Source of the DNA: Paracoccaceae bacterium
Lineage (GTDB): Bacteria > Pseudomonadota > Alphaproteobacteria > Rhodobacterales > Rhodobacteraceae
Reading direction: 5' to 3'
Assembly: GCA_015487335.1 (NCBI GenBank)
Contig: WFPZ01000127.1
Location: 1 to 9,679 of the forward strand
DNA: 9,679 bases
Below, one piece after another: positions 1 through 7,354 of this stretch. A program made the position numbers and the translations under genes. Every line of letters starts with the position of its first letter. Positions within the stretch are counted from its first letter, which is position 1. The notes under the pieces were generated by a model. That model had not been told where the DNA came from, did not search any database, and was given only the letters and a program-made list of their open reading frames with translations.

Positions 1-593
1 ACCCTCTCGTGCGCCCCGAGATCGGCTGCTATCTCAGCCACATCCGCGCCTGGGAGAAGATCGCCGCGGGCACGGCGAAAGGGGGGTTCGTCTTCGAGGA
101 CGATTTCGCCGCCGACGACAGCCTGCCCGGGGTGCTGGAGGCGCTCTCGGCCGACGAGGGCTGGGACATGGTGAAGCTCTTTTCCCTCGACCCGGAGGTG
201 AGGCTCCTGTCTCCGCGCCCGCTCGGGGAGGGGCTGACCATCGGCTTTCCCGTCCGGGTGCCCACCTGCCTGCTGGGCTACGGCATCACCCGCGAGGCGG
301 CGCAAAGGCTGCTTGAAAATGCCCTGCCCGTCGTGCGCCCGGTGGACGAGGATCAGAAGTTCTTCTGGGAGACGGGGCTGCGGGTGGCGCTGGTCTCGCC
401 GCAGCCGATCCGGGTGGGCGAGCAGGAGGCCGCCACCGGCACCGTGGGCACGTCGCGGCGCCGCGATGCGCCGGTCTCGCCCGCGCGCGGCAGGTTCGCG
501 CAGGCGCTGCACGGGCTGCGCTATCAGCTGGCCTACCGGCTGAAGCTCGCCTGGCACAACCTCAGGCGAAGACTCACGGGGAAAGGGGCGTGA
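1..593 (+). CDS. Glycosyltransferase family 25 (LPS-type), 5' end cut by window edge
   Basis: Family 25 glycosyltransferases add sugars to lipopolysaccharide or capsule oligosaccharides in the cytoplasm. The frame is open from the left edge (first full codon at 3). The GTG at position 9 lies inside the conserved family segment EIGCYLSHIRAWE, so it is internal and the true start is upstream, probably some tens of codons away. Counting from that GTG, residues 4-16 hold the GCYLSH block. FVFEDD (residues 27-32) is the acidic motif expected to bind metal and nucleotide-sugar. PVDEDQKFFWETG near residues 111-123 matches the family's late acidic block. The last 30 residues are basic and amphipathic (LAYRLKLAWHNLRRRL), suggesting peripheral membrane contact. 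The stop codon overlaps the next gene's GTG by 4 bp (GTGA), so the two are translationally coupled. The family call is firm; acceptor and sugar are unknown. Confidence 0.85.
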   Translation, partial: PLVRPEIGCYLSHIRAWEKIAAGTAKGGFVFEDDFAADDSLPGVLEALSADEGWDMVKLFSLDPEVRLLSPRPLGEGLTIGFPVRVPTCLLGYGITREAAQRLLENALPVVRPVDEDQKFFWETGLRVALVSPQPIRVGEQEAATGTVGTSRRRDAPVSPARGRFAQALHGLRYQLAYRLKLAWHNLRRRLTGKGA

Positions 594-1612
594 AGGTCCT
601 GCACATCCATTTCGGCAAGGAGGGCGGGGCCGAGCGCTTCTTCGTCAATCTCGCCCGGGCGCTGGCCGGGTGCGGGGTGGAGCAGCGCTTCGTGATCCGC
701 CCGGGCCGCACATGGCGCCCCGAGATCGCGCCGCTGGGGCCGATCATCGAGGACCATTACCGCAATCTCTCGGTCTCGAAATACATCACCCGCCGCCGGG
801 TTCACCGCATGATCGACCGCTGGCAGCCGCAGGCGATCGTGGCCTGGATGAACCGCGCCAGCCAGCTGGTGCCGGCCGCCGGCCCGGCCCTGAAGATGAC
901 CCGGCTGGGCGACTATCCCAAGAGCCTGAAACACTACCGCCACAACGACTGCCTCGTCGTCAACACCCCCGGCATCGCCGAGCGCTGCCGCGCGCTGGGC
1001 TGGGACAGGCCGGTTCACGTGATCACCAACTTTCCCCGCGAGGTGGAGCCGGCGTCGGTTTCGCGCGCCGCCCTCGACACCCCCGAGGACGCCTTCGTGG
1101 TGGTGGGCTCGGGCCGGTTCGTGCATCGCAAGGGGTTTGACACGCTGCTGCGCGCGGTGGCGCGCCTGCCCGGGGCCTGGGCCTGGCTGGTGGGCGAGGG
1201 CGAGAAGCGCGCCGAGCTCGAGGCGCTGGCGCGCGAGCTCGGCATCGCCGGGCGGGTGCGCTTTACCGGCTGGGTGGACGAGCCGATGCATTACGTGGCC
1301 GCGGGGGACGCCTACGTGATGGCCTCGCGCCATGAGCCCCTGGGCAACGTGATTCTCGAAAGCTGGCGGGCGGGCGTGCCGGTGGTCACCACCCGCTCGG
1401 AGGGGCCGATGTGGTTCGTCGAGGACGGGCGTGATGCGCTGATGGTCGATATCGACGACGCCGGGGCCATGTCCGAGGCGCTGGCCCGCATCCGGGCCGA
1501 TGGCGCGCTTGCGGCCTCGCTGGTGCGGGCGGGTCGCGAGAAGCTTGCCGCGCAGTTCAGCAAGGACGTGATCGTGCAGCGCTATCTCGATCTCTTCAGT
1601 GGGCGACTCTAG
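590..1612 (+). CDS. Glycosyltransferase family 4 (GT-B fold)
   Basis: The 340-residue protein has the usual length for a retaining GT4 enzyme that transfers a sugar from a nucleotide donor to a growing glycan at the inner membrane's cytoplasmic face. The N-terminal Rossmann half opens with MKVLHIHFGKEGGAERFFVNLARAL (residues 1-25), a glycine-rich acceptor-side loop. The C-terminal donor-binding half begins near residue 165, with VVGSGRFVHRKGFDTLL (171-187), WLVGEGEKRAELE (199-211) and RVRFTGWVDE (222-231). HEPLGNVILE (248-257) supplies the EX7E motif with Glu249 and Glu257. The GTG start is chosen because it gives the canonical N-terminus and overlaps the upstream stop by 4 bp. The second GT25 gene follows after 3 bp. 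The donor and acceptor cannot be read from the sequence; LPS core or capsule is inferred from the flanking GT25 genes. Confidence 0.9.
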   Translation: MKVLHIHFGKEGGAERFFVNLARALAGCGVEQRFVIRPGRTWRPEIAPLGPIIEDHYRNLSVSKYITRRRVHRMIDRWQPQAIVAWMNRASQLVPAAGPALKMTRLGDYPKSLKHYRHNDCLVVNTPGIAERCRALGWDRPVHVITNFPREVEPASVSRAALDTPEDAFVVVGSGRFVHRKGFDTLLRAVARLPGAWAWLVGEGEKRAELEALARELGIAGRVRFTGWVDEPMHYVAAGDAYVMASRHEPLGNVILESWRAGVPVVTTRSEGPMWFVEDGRDALMVDIDDAGAMSEALARIRADGALAASLVRAGREKLAAQFSKDVIVQRYLDLFSGRL

Positions 1613-1615
1613 CGG

Positions 1616-2434
1616 ATGCGCGCACTGGTGCTCAATCTCGCAGGCCAGAGCGCGCGGCTGGCGGTGCAGGAGGCCCAGCTGGCGCAGCTGGGCATCGCCT
1701 GGCAGCGGATCGAGGCGACCACCCCGGCCAGCCTCTCGCGCCCGGCCGGTGACCCTTACTGGAACACCTGGGAAAGGCCGCTGCGCGACACCGAAAAGGC
1801 GGTGCTCGAAAGCCATCGCCGGGCCTGGGCGCGGGTGGCGGAGACGGGCGTGCCCTGCCTGATCCTGGAGGATGACGCGCTGCTGGCGCGCGGCGCGGGC
1901 CGGCTGCTGGCGGCCGTCGAGGGGCGCTCGGACATGGACCACCTCACGCTGGAGACCCGCGGCCGGCGCAAGCTGCTCGGCCGCCCGGTCGAGGGCCTGC
2001 CCCTGCGCCGGCTCTACCTCGACCGCACCGGGGCCGCGGCCTATGTGCTGTGGCCCTCGGGCGCGCGGATCCTGCTGGCGCGCACCGCCCGCGCCGCCGC
2101 CCTGGCCGATGCGGCGATCTGCAGCGCCTGGCGGATGCGCTCGTTTCAGGCGGTGCCGGCGCTGGCCATCCAGATCGACCAGTGCGCGCGCTACGGCATG
2201 GCTCCGCCCATCCCGGTGAAATCCACCATCGACGTGCAGCAAAAGCCCGACCTGCGCGAGGGCTTCGGGCCGGGCCGGCGGCTGGCCTTCCGCCTGCGCC
2301 GGATCGGCGCCCAGCTGCGCATGGGGCTGCGCCAGCTGAGCCACCTCCCCCTCGCCCGGCGCGAACTGGTCCCCCCCGCACCGGCCACCGACTGGCCGGC
2401 GCTGGAACGTCCCGCCGGGCCGCAAGGCGGCTGA
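1616..2434 (+). CDS. Glycosyltransferase family 25, second copy
   Basis: This 272-residue protein is a complete family 25 enzyme. It starts MRALVLNLAGQSARLA, the usual N-terminal strand (compare xVxxINLxxxxxR in the family). TEKAVLESHRRAW (59-71) corresponds to the GEIGCYLSHIRAW block, and CLILEDDALL (81-90) carries the Glu85-Asp86-Asp87 acidic motif. The block around 160-172 (AALADAAICSAW) occupies the place of the late PVD motif. The ATG lies 3 bp after the GT4 stop, so it belongs to the same transcript. Its C-terminal tail (about 220-250, RRLAFRLRRIGAQLRMGL) resembles the basic tail of the first GT25 gene, which suggests the two are paralogues with the same membrane-facing arrangement. It ends convergently to the Lrp gene with only 24 bp between stops, and I see no clear hairpin terminator there. 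The substrate is unknown. Confidence 0.87.
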   Translation: MRALVLNLAGQSARLAVQEAQLAQLGIAWQRIEATTPASLSRPAGDPYWNTWERPLRDTEKAVLESHRRAWARVAETGVPCLILEDDALLARGAGRLLAAVEGRSDMDHLTLETRGRRKLLGRPVEGLPLRRLYLDRTGAAAYVLWPSGARILLARTARAAALADAAICSAWRMRSFQAVPALAIQIDQCARYGMAPPIPVKSTIDVQQKPDLREGFGPGRRLAFRLRRIGAQLRMGLRQLSHLPLARRELVPPAPATDWPALERPAGPQGG

Positions 2435-2458
2435 CAGGCCGGGGGGCGCGGCGCGGGC

Positions 2459-2920
2459 TCAGGCCGGGGTGACGATCCCCCCGCTCTTGATCTCGCGCAG
2501 CACCACATGGGTCTGGACGCTCTGAACCCCCGGCTGGCGGAACAGGAAATCTTCCAGAAAGCGGTTGTAGGCCTCCAGGTCACGGCACAGGACGCGCATG
2601 TGATAGTCCGGCTGGCCGGTGGTGGCGAAACATTCCTGCACCTCCGGGCGGGCGCGGATGGCGGCGATGAAACCCTTCTGCTGGTCGGGGTCGTGGCGGG
2701 TCAGCTGCACATGCACCACCGCATGAAAGCGCAGGCCCACCCGGGCCGGCTCCACCACCGCGCCATAGCGCGAGATCGCGCCGGCCTCTTCCAGCGCCCG
2801 CACCCGCCGCCAGCACGATGAAACCGACATCCCCGCCCTGTGTGCCAGTTCCGCATGCGAAAGGCGGCAATCGCGCTGCAGGGCCGTAAGGATCAGGCGG
2901 TCTCTTTCATCAAGCTGCAT
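2459..2920 (-). CDS. Lrp/AsnC family transcriptional regulator
   Basis: The 153-residue protein has the normal length and order of an Lrp/AsnC regulator. An N-terminal winged helix-turn-helix spans about residues 3-55 (LDERDRLILTALQRDCRLS, then AELAHRAGMSVSSCWRRVRALEEAGAI). A C-terminal RAM ligand-binding and oligomerisation domain spans about 65-140, including TGQPDYHMRVLCRDLEAY (101-118), the typical effector-cleft segment. Such proteins bind amino acids or related metabolites and wrap DNA as octamers. The ATG at 2920 gives the canonical start, but no strong Shine-Dalgarno sequence precedes it. It is transcribed divergently from the indolepyruvate oxidoreductase gene, a common arrangement in which the regulator controls its neighbour and itself. 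The inducer is not visible; an aromatic amino acid or its keto acid is an inference from the neighbour. Confidence 0.93.
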   Translation of the reverse strand: MQLDERDRLILTALQRDCRLSHAELAHRAGMSVSSCWRRVRALEEAGAISRYGAVVEPARVGLRFHAVVHVQLTRHDPDQQKGFIAAIRARPEVQECFATTGQPDYHMRVLCRDLEAYNRFLEDFLFRQPGVQSVQTHVVLREIKSGGIVTPA

Positions 2921-2969
2921 GAATTGAATATCTCATGTCGTTTCATTCGCTATTTCCGGAACTTCATGC
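2917..2969. repeat. Widely spaced inverted repeat GCATGAA / TTCATGC at the Lrp gene start
   Basis: GCATGAA at 2917-2923 and its exact reverse complement TTCATGC at 2963-2969 face each other across 39 bp, and the left arm covers the start codon of the Lrp gene. The palindrome TTCCGGAA (2954-2961) lies just inside the right arm. Lrp-type octamers bind several spaced sites and wrap DNA, so these could be half-sites for autoregulation. Seven-base arms at this distance can occur by chance, so confidence is low. Confidence 0.25.
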
Positions 2970-2995
2970 CAAAAATCAGGGTTTGCAAGGAAAAT

Positions 2996-3012
2996 CTGAA
3001 ATCCCTTTTCAG
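2996..3012. promoter_or_regulatory. Candidate operator for the divergent Lrp/oxidoreductase pair
   Basis: CTGAAA-TCCCT-TTTCAG is a perfect inverted repeat with 6-bp arms and a 5-bp spacer. It lies in the 145-bp divergent intergenic region and ends 53 bp before the oxidoreductase ATG. A TATGCT element (3023-3028), which could serve as a -10 box, follows 10 bp later, so a protein bound here would touch the -35 region of a plus-strand promoter. There is no convincing -35 hexamer at the right distance, as expected for an activator-dependent promoter. Binding by the adjacent Lrp-type regulator is inferred. Confidence 0.4.
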
Positions 3013-3065
3013 GCCGCCGCGCTATGCTGGCGCCATCTGCCACTCATGCGCGACGGATGGCCCCC

Positions 3066-6000
3066 ATGACGAAACACGACACGGGCTTTGCCCGATACCG
3101 GCTGGATGACCGCTACGAGATGAACCGCGGGAGGGTGCATCTGACCGGCACCCAGGCGCTGGTTCGGGTGATGCTCGACCAGGCCCGGCGCGACCGGCTG
3201 GCGGGGCTGCGCACCGCCGGTTTCGTCTCGGGCTACCGCGGCTCGCCGCTGGGGGCGCTCGACCGCGAGCTCTGGGCCGCCTCGGCGCGGCTGAAGAAGG
3301 AGCGGATCACCTTCATGCCGGCGGTGAACGAAGACCTCGGCGCCACCGCGGTGCTGGGCGCCCAGCAGGCGGTGCTGGAGCCGGAGTGTTCCGTCGAGGG
3401 GGTGTTCTCCATGTGGTACGGCAAGGGGCCGGGGGTGGACCGCTCGGGCGATGCCCTGCGCCACGGCAACGCCTACGGATCGGCGCCGAAGGGGGGCGTG
3501 CTGGTGGTGGCCGGCGATGACCACGGCTGCGTGTCGTCGTCGATGCCGCATCAGTCCGACGTGGCCTTCATGGCCTGGTTCATGCCGGTGCTCAACCCCG
3601 CCTCGGTGGAGGAGTATCTCGGCTTCGGCGAATACGGCTTTGCCCTGTCACGGTTTTCGGGCACCTGGGTGGGCTTCAAGGCGATCTCCGAGACGGTGGA
3701 ATCGGCCCGCTCGGTGCAGCTGCCCCCCGACCGCCGCTTCGTCCTGCCCGCCTTCACCCCGCCGCCCGGCGGGCTGCACGTGCGCCGCGCCGACCTGCCC
3801 AGCCCCGAGATCGAGCTTCGCATGGCCGCCAAGCTTGCCGCTGTCGAGGCCTTCGTGGAGGCCAACCCGATTGACCGTGCGCTCTACGGCATCCACGATG
3901 CCCCCTTCGGCTTCGTCACCACCGGCAAGGGCCACCTGGACCTGATGGAGGCGCTGCGCCTGCTGGGCCTCGACGAGAGCCGCTGCCGGGAGCTGGGGAT
4001 CGACATCTACAAGGTGGGCATGGTCTGGCCGCTGGCCCGGCGCGACGCGCTGGCCTTCGTGCAGGGCAAGCGCGAGGTGATGGTGATCGAGGAAAAACGC
4101 GGCATCATCGAAAGCCAGTTCAAGGAATATTTCTACGACTGGCCCGGCCACAAGCCCGAGCGGATGGTCGGCAAGCACGACGAGAAGGGCGATCCGCTGG
4201 TGCCCTGGACCGGAGAGCTGACGCCGCTGAAGCTGGCGCCGCTGGTGGCGGCCCGTCTGCACCGCTTCTTCCCCGCCCTCGATCTGCCCGCGCGCGCCGC
4301 CCGGCTGGCTGCCGCGCCGGCGCTCGAGGTCTCGGTGCCCGGGGCGCTGCGCCGGCCCTATTTCTGTTCGGGCTGTCCGCACAGCACCTCCACCCGGGTG
4401 CCCGAGGGCAGCCGCGCCGGCTCGGGCATCGGCTGCCACGTGATGGCCAGCTGGATGAACCGCAACACCGACGGCTATGCCCAGATGGGCGGCGAGGGCG
4501 TGCCCTGGGTTGCCGCCTCGCTTTACAATGGCGGCAAGCACCGGTTCCAGAACCTCGGCGAGGGCACCTGGTACCATTCGGGGGTGCTGGCGATCCGCCA
4601 GGCGGTGGCGGCGGGCACCAACATCACCTACAAGATTCTCTACAACGAGGCCGTGGCCATGACCGGCGGCCAGCCGGTGGACGGGCCGGTCTCGGTGGCC
4701 GGCATCGCCCACAGCTGCCGCGCCGAGGGGGTGAAGCGCATCGCCGTGGTCTCGGACGAGCCGGAGCGGTTCGCGCCCCGCGACTTTCCGCCGGAAACCA
4801 CCTTTCACCACCGCGCGCGGCTGGACGAGCTGCAGCGCGAGCTGCGCGAGATTCCGGGGGTGAGCGTGCTGATCTACGCCCAGCCCTGCGCGGCCGAAAA
4901 GCGCCGCCGCCGCAAGCGCGGCACGCTGGAGGATCCACCGCGCTTCGCCGTCATCAACCAGGAGGTCTGCGAGGGCTGCGGGGACTGCTCGGTGCAGAGC
5001 AACTGCCTGAGCGTCGAGCCGGTGGACACCCCCCTGGGCCGCAAGCGGCGGGTGAACCTTTCCAGCTGCAACAAGGATTTCACCTGCCTCGACGGCTTCT
5101 GCCCCAGCTTCGTCACCGTCGAAGGCGGCCGGCTGCGCCGTGGCGCGGCCTGCGACATCGACGCCGCGGCCCTGGCCGCGAAGCTGGAGCGCCCCGAGAT
5201 CGCCTCGCTCGAGCGGCCCCACAACCTGCTGGTCACCGGGGTGGGGGGCACCGGGGTGGTGACGGTGGGCGCGCTGATCACCATGGCCGCCCATCTGGAG
5301 GGCAGGGGCGCCAGCGTGCTCGATTTCACCGGCTTCGCGCAGAAGTTCGGCACCGTGCTCAGCCACGTGCGGCTGGCCGCCCGGCCCGGCGACGTCAACC
5401 AGGTGCGCATCGAGCGCGGCGCGGCCGATGCGGTGATCGGCTGCGATCTGGTGGTCGCCTCCTCGCCGGCGGCCTCGGTGCATTACCGGCCGGGCACGCG
5501 GATGGTGCTCAACCTCGCCGAGATCCCCACCGGCGATCTGGTGCTCGACCGCGATGCCGATCTGCGCGCCACCGAGCGCGAGGCGGCGCTGCGCGAGGCG
5601 CTGGGCGAGGGTCTGCTGGCCGCGGCCGATGCGGGCGAGGCGGCCGAGAAGCTGCTGGGCGATGCCATCCACGCCAATGTCCTGATGCTGGGGATGGCCT
5701 GGCAGGCGGGGCTGGTGCCGCTGGGCGAGGATGCGCTGAAGGAGGCGATCGTGCTCAACGGCGCGGCGGTGGAGCGCAACCTGCGCGCCTTCGATTTCGG
5801 GCGCATCCTCGCCGCCCGGCCCGAGCTGCTGGCGCCAGTGCTTGGCGGCGAGGACCCCCGCGACGACAGCCCCGAGGCCCTGATCGGGCGCTACGCCGCC
5901 CATCTGGAGCAGTATCAGAACGCCGCCCTTGCGGACGAGTTCCGCCGCCATCTCGAGGCTTTCCGTGCCGCCCTGCCGGCCGAGGCCGGGCCCGAGGCGG

Positions 6001-6506
6001 TGGCCGAGGCCGCGCGCGGGCTGTTTCGGCTGATGGCGGTGAAGGATGAATACGAGGTCGCCCGGCTGTTCACCGAAACCGGCTTCGAGGAGCGGCTGAA
6101 GGCGCAGTTCGAGGGCCCCTTCACCATCCGCTATCACATGGCGCCGCCCTTCCTGCCGGGCAGGCGCGACAGCCGGGGCCGGCCGCGCAAGCGGGCCTTC
6201 GGGCCGTGGCTGCGGCGGGCGATGGTGGTGCTTGCGAAAATGCGTCACCTGCGCGGCAGCCGGGCCGATCCGCTGCGTCTGAGCGGCCGGCGCCGTCAGG
6301 AGGCGGCACTGCGTGCGTGGTATCTCGGGCTGATGGACGAGGTGGCGCGGCACTGGAGCAGGGAGAACGCCGCCACCTGCCGGGAGATCCTCGCCGCGGC
6401 CGGCGAGATCCGCGGCTTCGGCCCGGTGCGCGAGGAGGGCGAGGCGCGCGCCCGCGAACGCGCGGCGCGGGCGCTGGCCCGGCTCGGGCAGGGCGAGGGC
6501 GGCTGA
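3066..6506 (+). CDS. iorAB: Indolepyruvate:ferredoxin oxidoreductase, fused alpha/beta single chain
   Basis: This enzyme oxidatively decarboxylates indole-3-pyruvate and other aryl-pyruvates with CoA, giving the aryl-acetyl-CoA, CO2 and reduced ferredoxin. The 1146-residue chain carries all modules. The N-terminal pyruvate-oxidoreductase-like domain (about 20-230) includes VHLTGTQALVR and GFVSGYRGSPLGALD. The thiamine diphosphate domain (about 430-590) has FCSGCPH (433-439), GIGCHVMASWM (454-464) and LGEGTWYHSG with NEAVAMTGGQ (527-536). A cysteine cluster follows (C635, C638, C641, C647, then C668, C674, C679), fitting iron-sulfur ligation. The gamma-type domain starts at LLVTGVGGTGVVTVGALI (721-738). 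A C-terminal extension of about 220 residues is typical of the fused bacterial form. The ATG at 3066 is preferred: GGATGG lies a few bases upstream and homologues start near a similar segment. In-frame ATGs at 3024 and 3057 are alternatives. The divergent Lrp gene is its likely regulator. Confidence 0.92.
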   Translation: MTKHDTGFARYRLDDRYEMNRGRVHLTGTQALVRVMLDQARRDRLAGLRTAGFVSGYRGSPLGALDRELWAASARLKKERITFMPAVNEDLGATAVLGAQQAVLEPECSVEGVFSMWYGKGPGVDRSGDALRHGNAYGSAPKGGVLVVAGDDHGCVSSSMPHQSDVAFMAWFMPVLNPASVEEYLGFGEYGFALSRFSGTWVGFKAISETVESARSVQLPPDRRFVLPAFTPPPGGLHVRRADLPSPEIELRMAAKLAAVEAFVEANPIDRALYGIHDAPFGFVTTGKGHLDLMEALRLLGLDESRCRELGIDIYKVGMVWPLARRDALAFVQGKREVMVIEEKRGIIESQFKEYFYDWPGHKPERMVGKHDEKGDPLVPWTGELTPLKLAPLVAARLHRFFPALDLPARAARLAAAPALEVSVPGALRRPYFCSGCPHSTSTRVPEGSRAGSGIGCHVMASWMNRNTDGYAQMGGEGVPWVAASLYNGGKHRFQNLGEGTWYHSGVLAIRQAVAAGTNITYKILYNEAVAMTGGQPVDGPVSVAGIAHSCRAEGVKRIAVVSDEPERFAPRDFPPETTFHHRARLDELQRELREIPGVSVLIYAQPCAAEKRRRRKRGTLEDPPRFAVINQEVCEGCGDCSVQSNCLSVEPVDTPLGRKRRVNLSSCNKDFTCLDGFCPSFVTVEGGRLRRGAACDIDAAALAAKLERPEIASLERPHNLLVTGVGGTGVVTVGALITMAAHLEGRGASVLDFTGFAQKFGTVLSHVRLAARPGDVNQVRIERGAADAVIGCDLVVASSPAASVHYRPGTRMVLNLAEIPTGDLVLDRDADLRATEREAALREALGEGLLAAADAGEAAEKLLGDAIHANVLMLGMAWQAGLVPLGEDALKEAIVLNGAAVERNLRAFDFGRILAARPELLAPVLGGEDPRDDSPEALIGRYAAHLEQYQNAALADEFRRHLEAFRAALPAEAGPEAVAEAARGLFRLMAVKDEYEVARLFTETGFEERLKAQFEGPFTIRYHMAPPFLPGRRDSRGRPRKRAFGPWLRRAMVVLAKMRHLRGSRADPLRLSGRRRQEAALRAWYLGLMDEVARHWSRENAATCREILAAAGEIRGFGPVREEGEARARERAARALARLGQGEGG

Positions 6507-6564
6507 GCGCGAAGGCGAAAGCGCCGCGACGGGGGCGCCTGCGGCCCTTGCGGCCGATTGCCCC

Positions 6565-6602
6565 TTGCAATGAGGCCGCCCACACGGCCTATTGTCGCGC
6601 AA
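6565..6602 (+). promoter_or_regulatory. Candidate modA promoter giving a near-leaderless transcript
   Basis: The 95-bp gap between the oxidoreductase stop and modA holds TTGCAA (6565-6570) and TATTGT (6590-6595), a -35/-10-like pair with a 19-bp spacer, longer than ideal. The -10-like element ends 6 bp before the modA ATG, which would put the transcription start on or beside the start codon. No Shine-Dalgarno sequence precedes the ATG, which fits a leaderless message. A short stem CGGCC/GGCCG (6542-6546 with 6552-6556) lies upstream but has no T-tract, so I do not call it a terminator. I saw no full ModE-type palindrome here. Confidence 0.35.
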
Positions 6603-7354
6603 TGCAGCGGCTCGTTCGCCATATCGCCGGCCTGTTGTGCGCCCTTGGCCTGATGGCCGGGGCCGGTGCGCCGGCCGTGGCCTCTGAGGTGATGGTGGCG
6701 GTGGCCGCCAATTTCCTGACCACCGCGCGCCAGCTGGGCGAGGCCTTCCGCGCCGAGACCGGCAACCGGGTCTCGCTGGTGCACGGCTCCACCGGGGTGC
6801 TGCAGGCCCAGATCGTCAACGGCGCGCCCTATGACGTGTTCCTCGCCGCCGATGCCGAACGCCCCTTGCGGCTTGTGGCGTCGGGGCAGGCGCTGCGCGG
6901 CTTCACCTATGCCTACGGGCGGCTGGCGCTGGCGGTGGCCGGAGAGCCGCTGCCCGATCTCTCCGCCTTGGCCGGGTTCGACGGCCGCATCGCCATCGCC
7001 GATCCCGGCGTCGCCCCCTACGGGGTGGCGGCGCGCGAGGTGCTCGGCGCCATTCGCGGGGCTGAGGCGTGGAGCCGCAACGTGGTCTTCGGCGAGAACG
7101 TCTCGAAGGCGCTGAGCTTTCTGGTCTCGGGCAACGTGCAGGCGGCGATGGTGGCGCGCGCCCAGATCGCGCTGCTCGACGGCGGCTATCAGGTTCTGGA
7201 GGTGCCCGAGGAGATGCACGCCCCGATCCGCCAGGTGGCGGTGCTGCTGGCGCGCGCCGGCGATGATCCGGCGGCCCGGGCCTTCTACGAGTTCCTTTCC
7301 TCGCCGCCGGCGCGGGCGCTGATCGCGGCGGCAGGATACGGGGTGGACGAATGA
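6602..7354 (+). CDS. modA: Molybdate ABC transporter, periplasmic binding protein
   Basis: ModA captures molybdate (and usually tungstate) in the periplasm and delivers it to ModBC. The 250-residue length is normal. A signal peptide spans residues 1-27, with Arg3, Arg6, a hydrophobic core LLCALGLMAGAGAPAV and an AVA cleavage site (25-27). The mature protein opens with VMVAVAANF (30-38), the form seen in many proteobacterial ModA proteins, and continues with the oxyanion-contact segment HGSTGVLQAQI (61-71), NGAPYDVFLAADAERP (73-88) and ADPGVAPYG (133-141). The ATG at 6602 is chosen because it gives the signal peptide directly. The open frame extends further upstream, but that part overlaps the oxidoreductase gene. 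The stop overlaps the modB start in ATGA, so the genes are translationally coupled. Sulfate specificity is unlikely given the ModA motifs and the ModB/ModC partners. Confidence 0.93.
   Translation: MQRLVRHIAGLLCALGLMAGAGAPAVASEVMVAVAANFLTTARQLGEAFRAETGNRVSLVHGSTGVLQAQIVNGAPYDVFLAADAERPLRLVASGQALRGFTYAYGRLALAVAGEPLPDLSALAGFDGRIAIADPGVAPYGVAAREVLGAIRGAEAWSRNVVFGENVSKALSFLVSGNVQAAMVARAQIALLDGGYQVLEVPEEMHAPIRQVAVLLARAGDDPAARAFYEFLSSPPARALIAAAGYGVDE

Noticed and set aside
533..2425. Long open frame on the minus strand (about 630 codons) opposite the GT4 and GT25 genes
   Set aside because: Same shadow effect: low-complexity His/Arg/Gly/Ala/Pro composition and no motif, and it covers two well-supported plus-strand genes.
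6542..6556. Intrinsic terminator between the oxidoreductase gene and modA
   Set aside because: It has only a 5-bp stem and no following T-run; such short GC stems are frequent in DNA of this composition.
6206..6601. Extended N-terminus for modA, reading upstream into the oxidoreductase gene
   Set aside because: It would overlap the upstream coding sequence by about 300 bp and bury the signal peptide. The ATG at 6602 gives a standard ModA.
3648..6602. Long open frame on the minus strand (about 984 codons) opposite the oxidoreductase gene
   Set aside because: It is a mirror of the GC-rich codon bias of the real gene. Its translation is rich in Gln, His, Arg, Ala and Gly with no domain, while the plus strand encodes a complete conserved enzyme.
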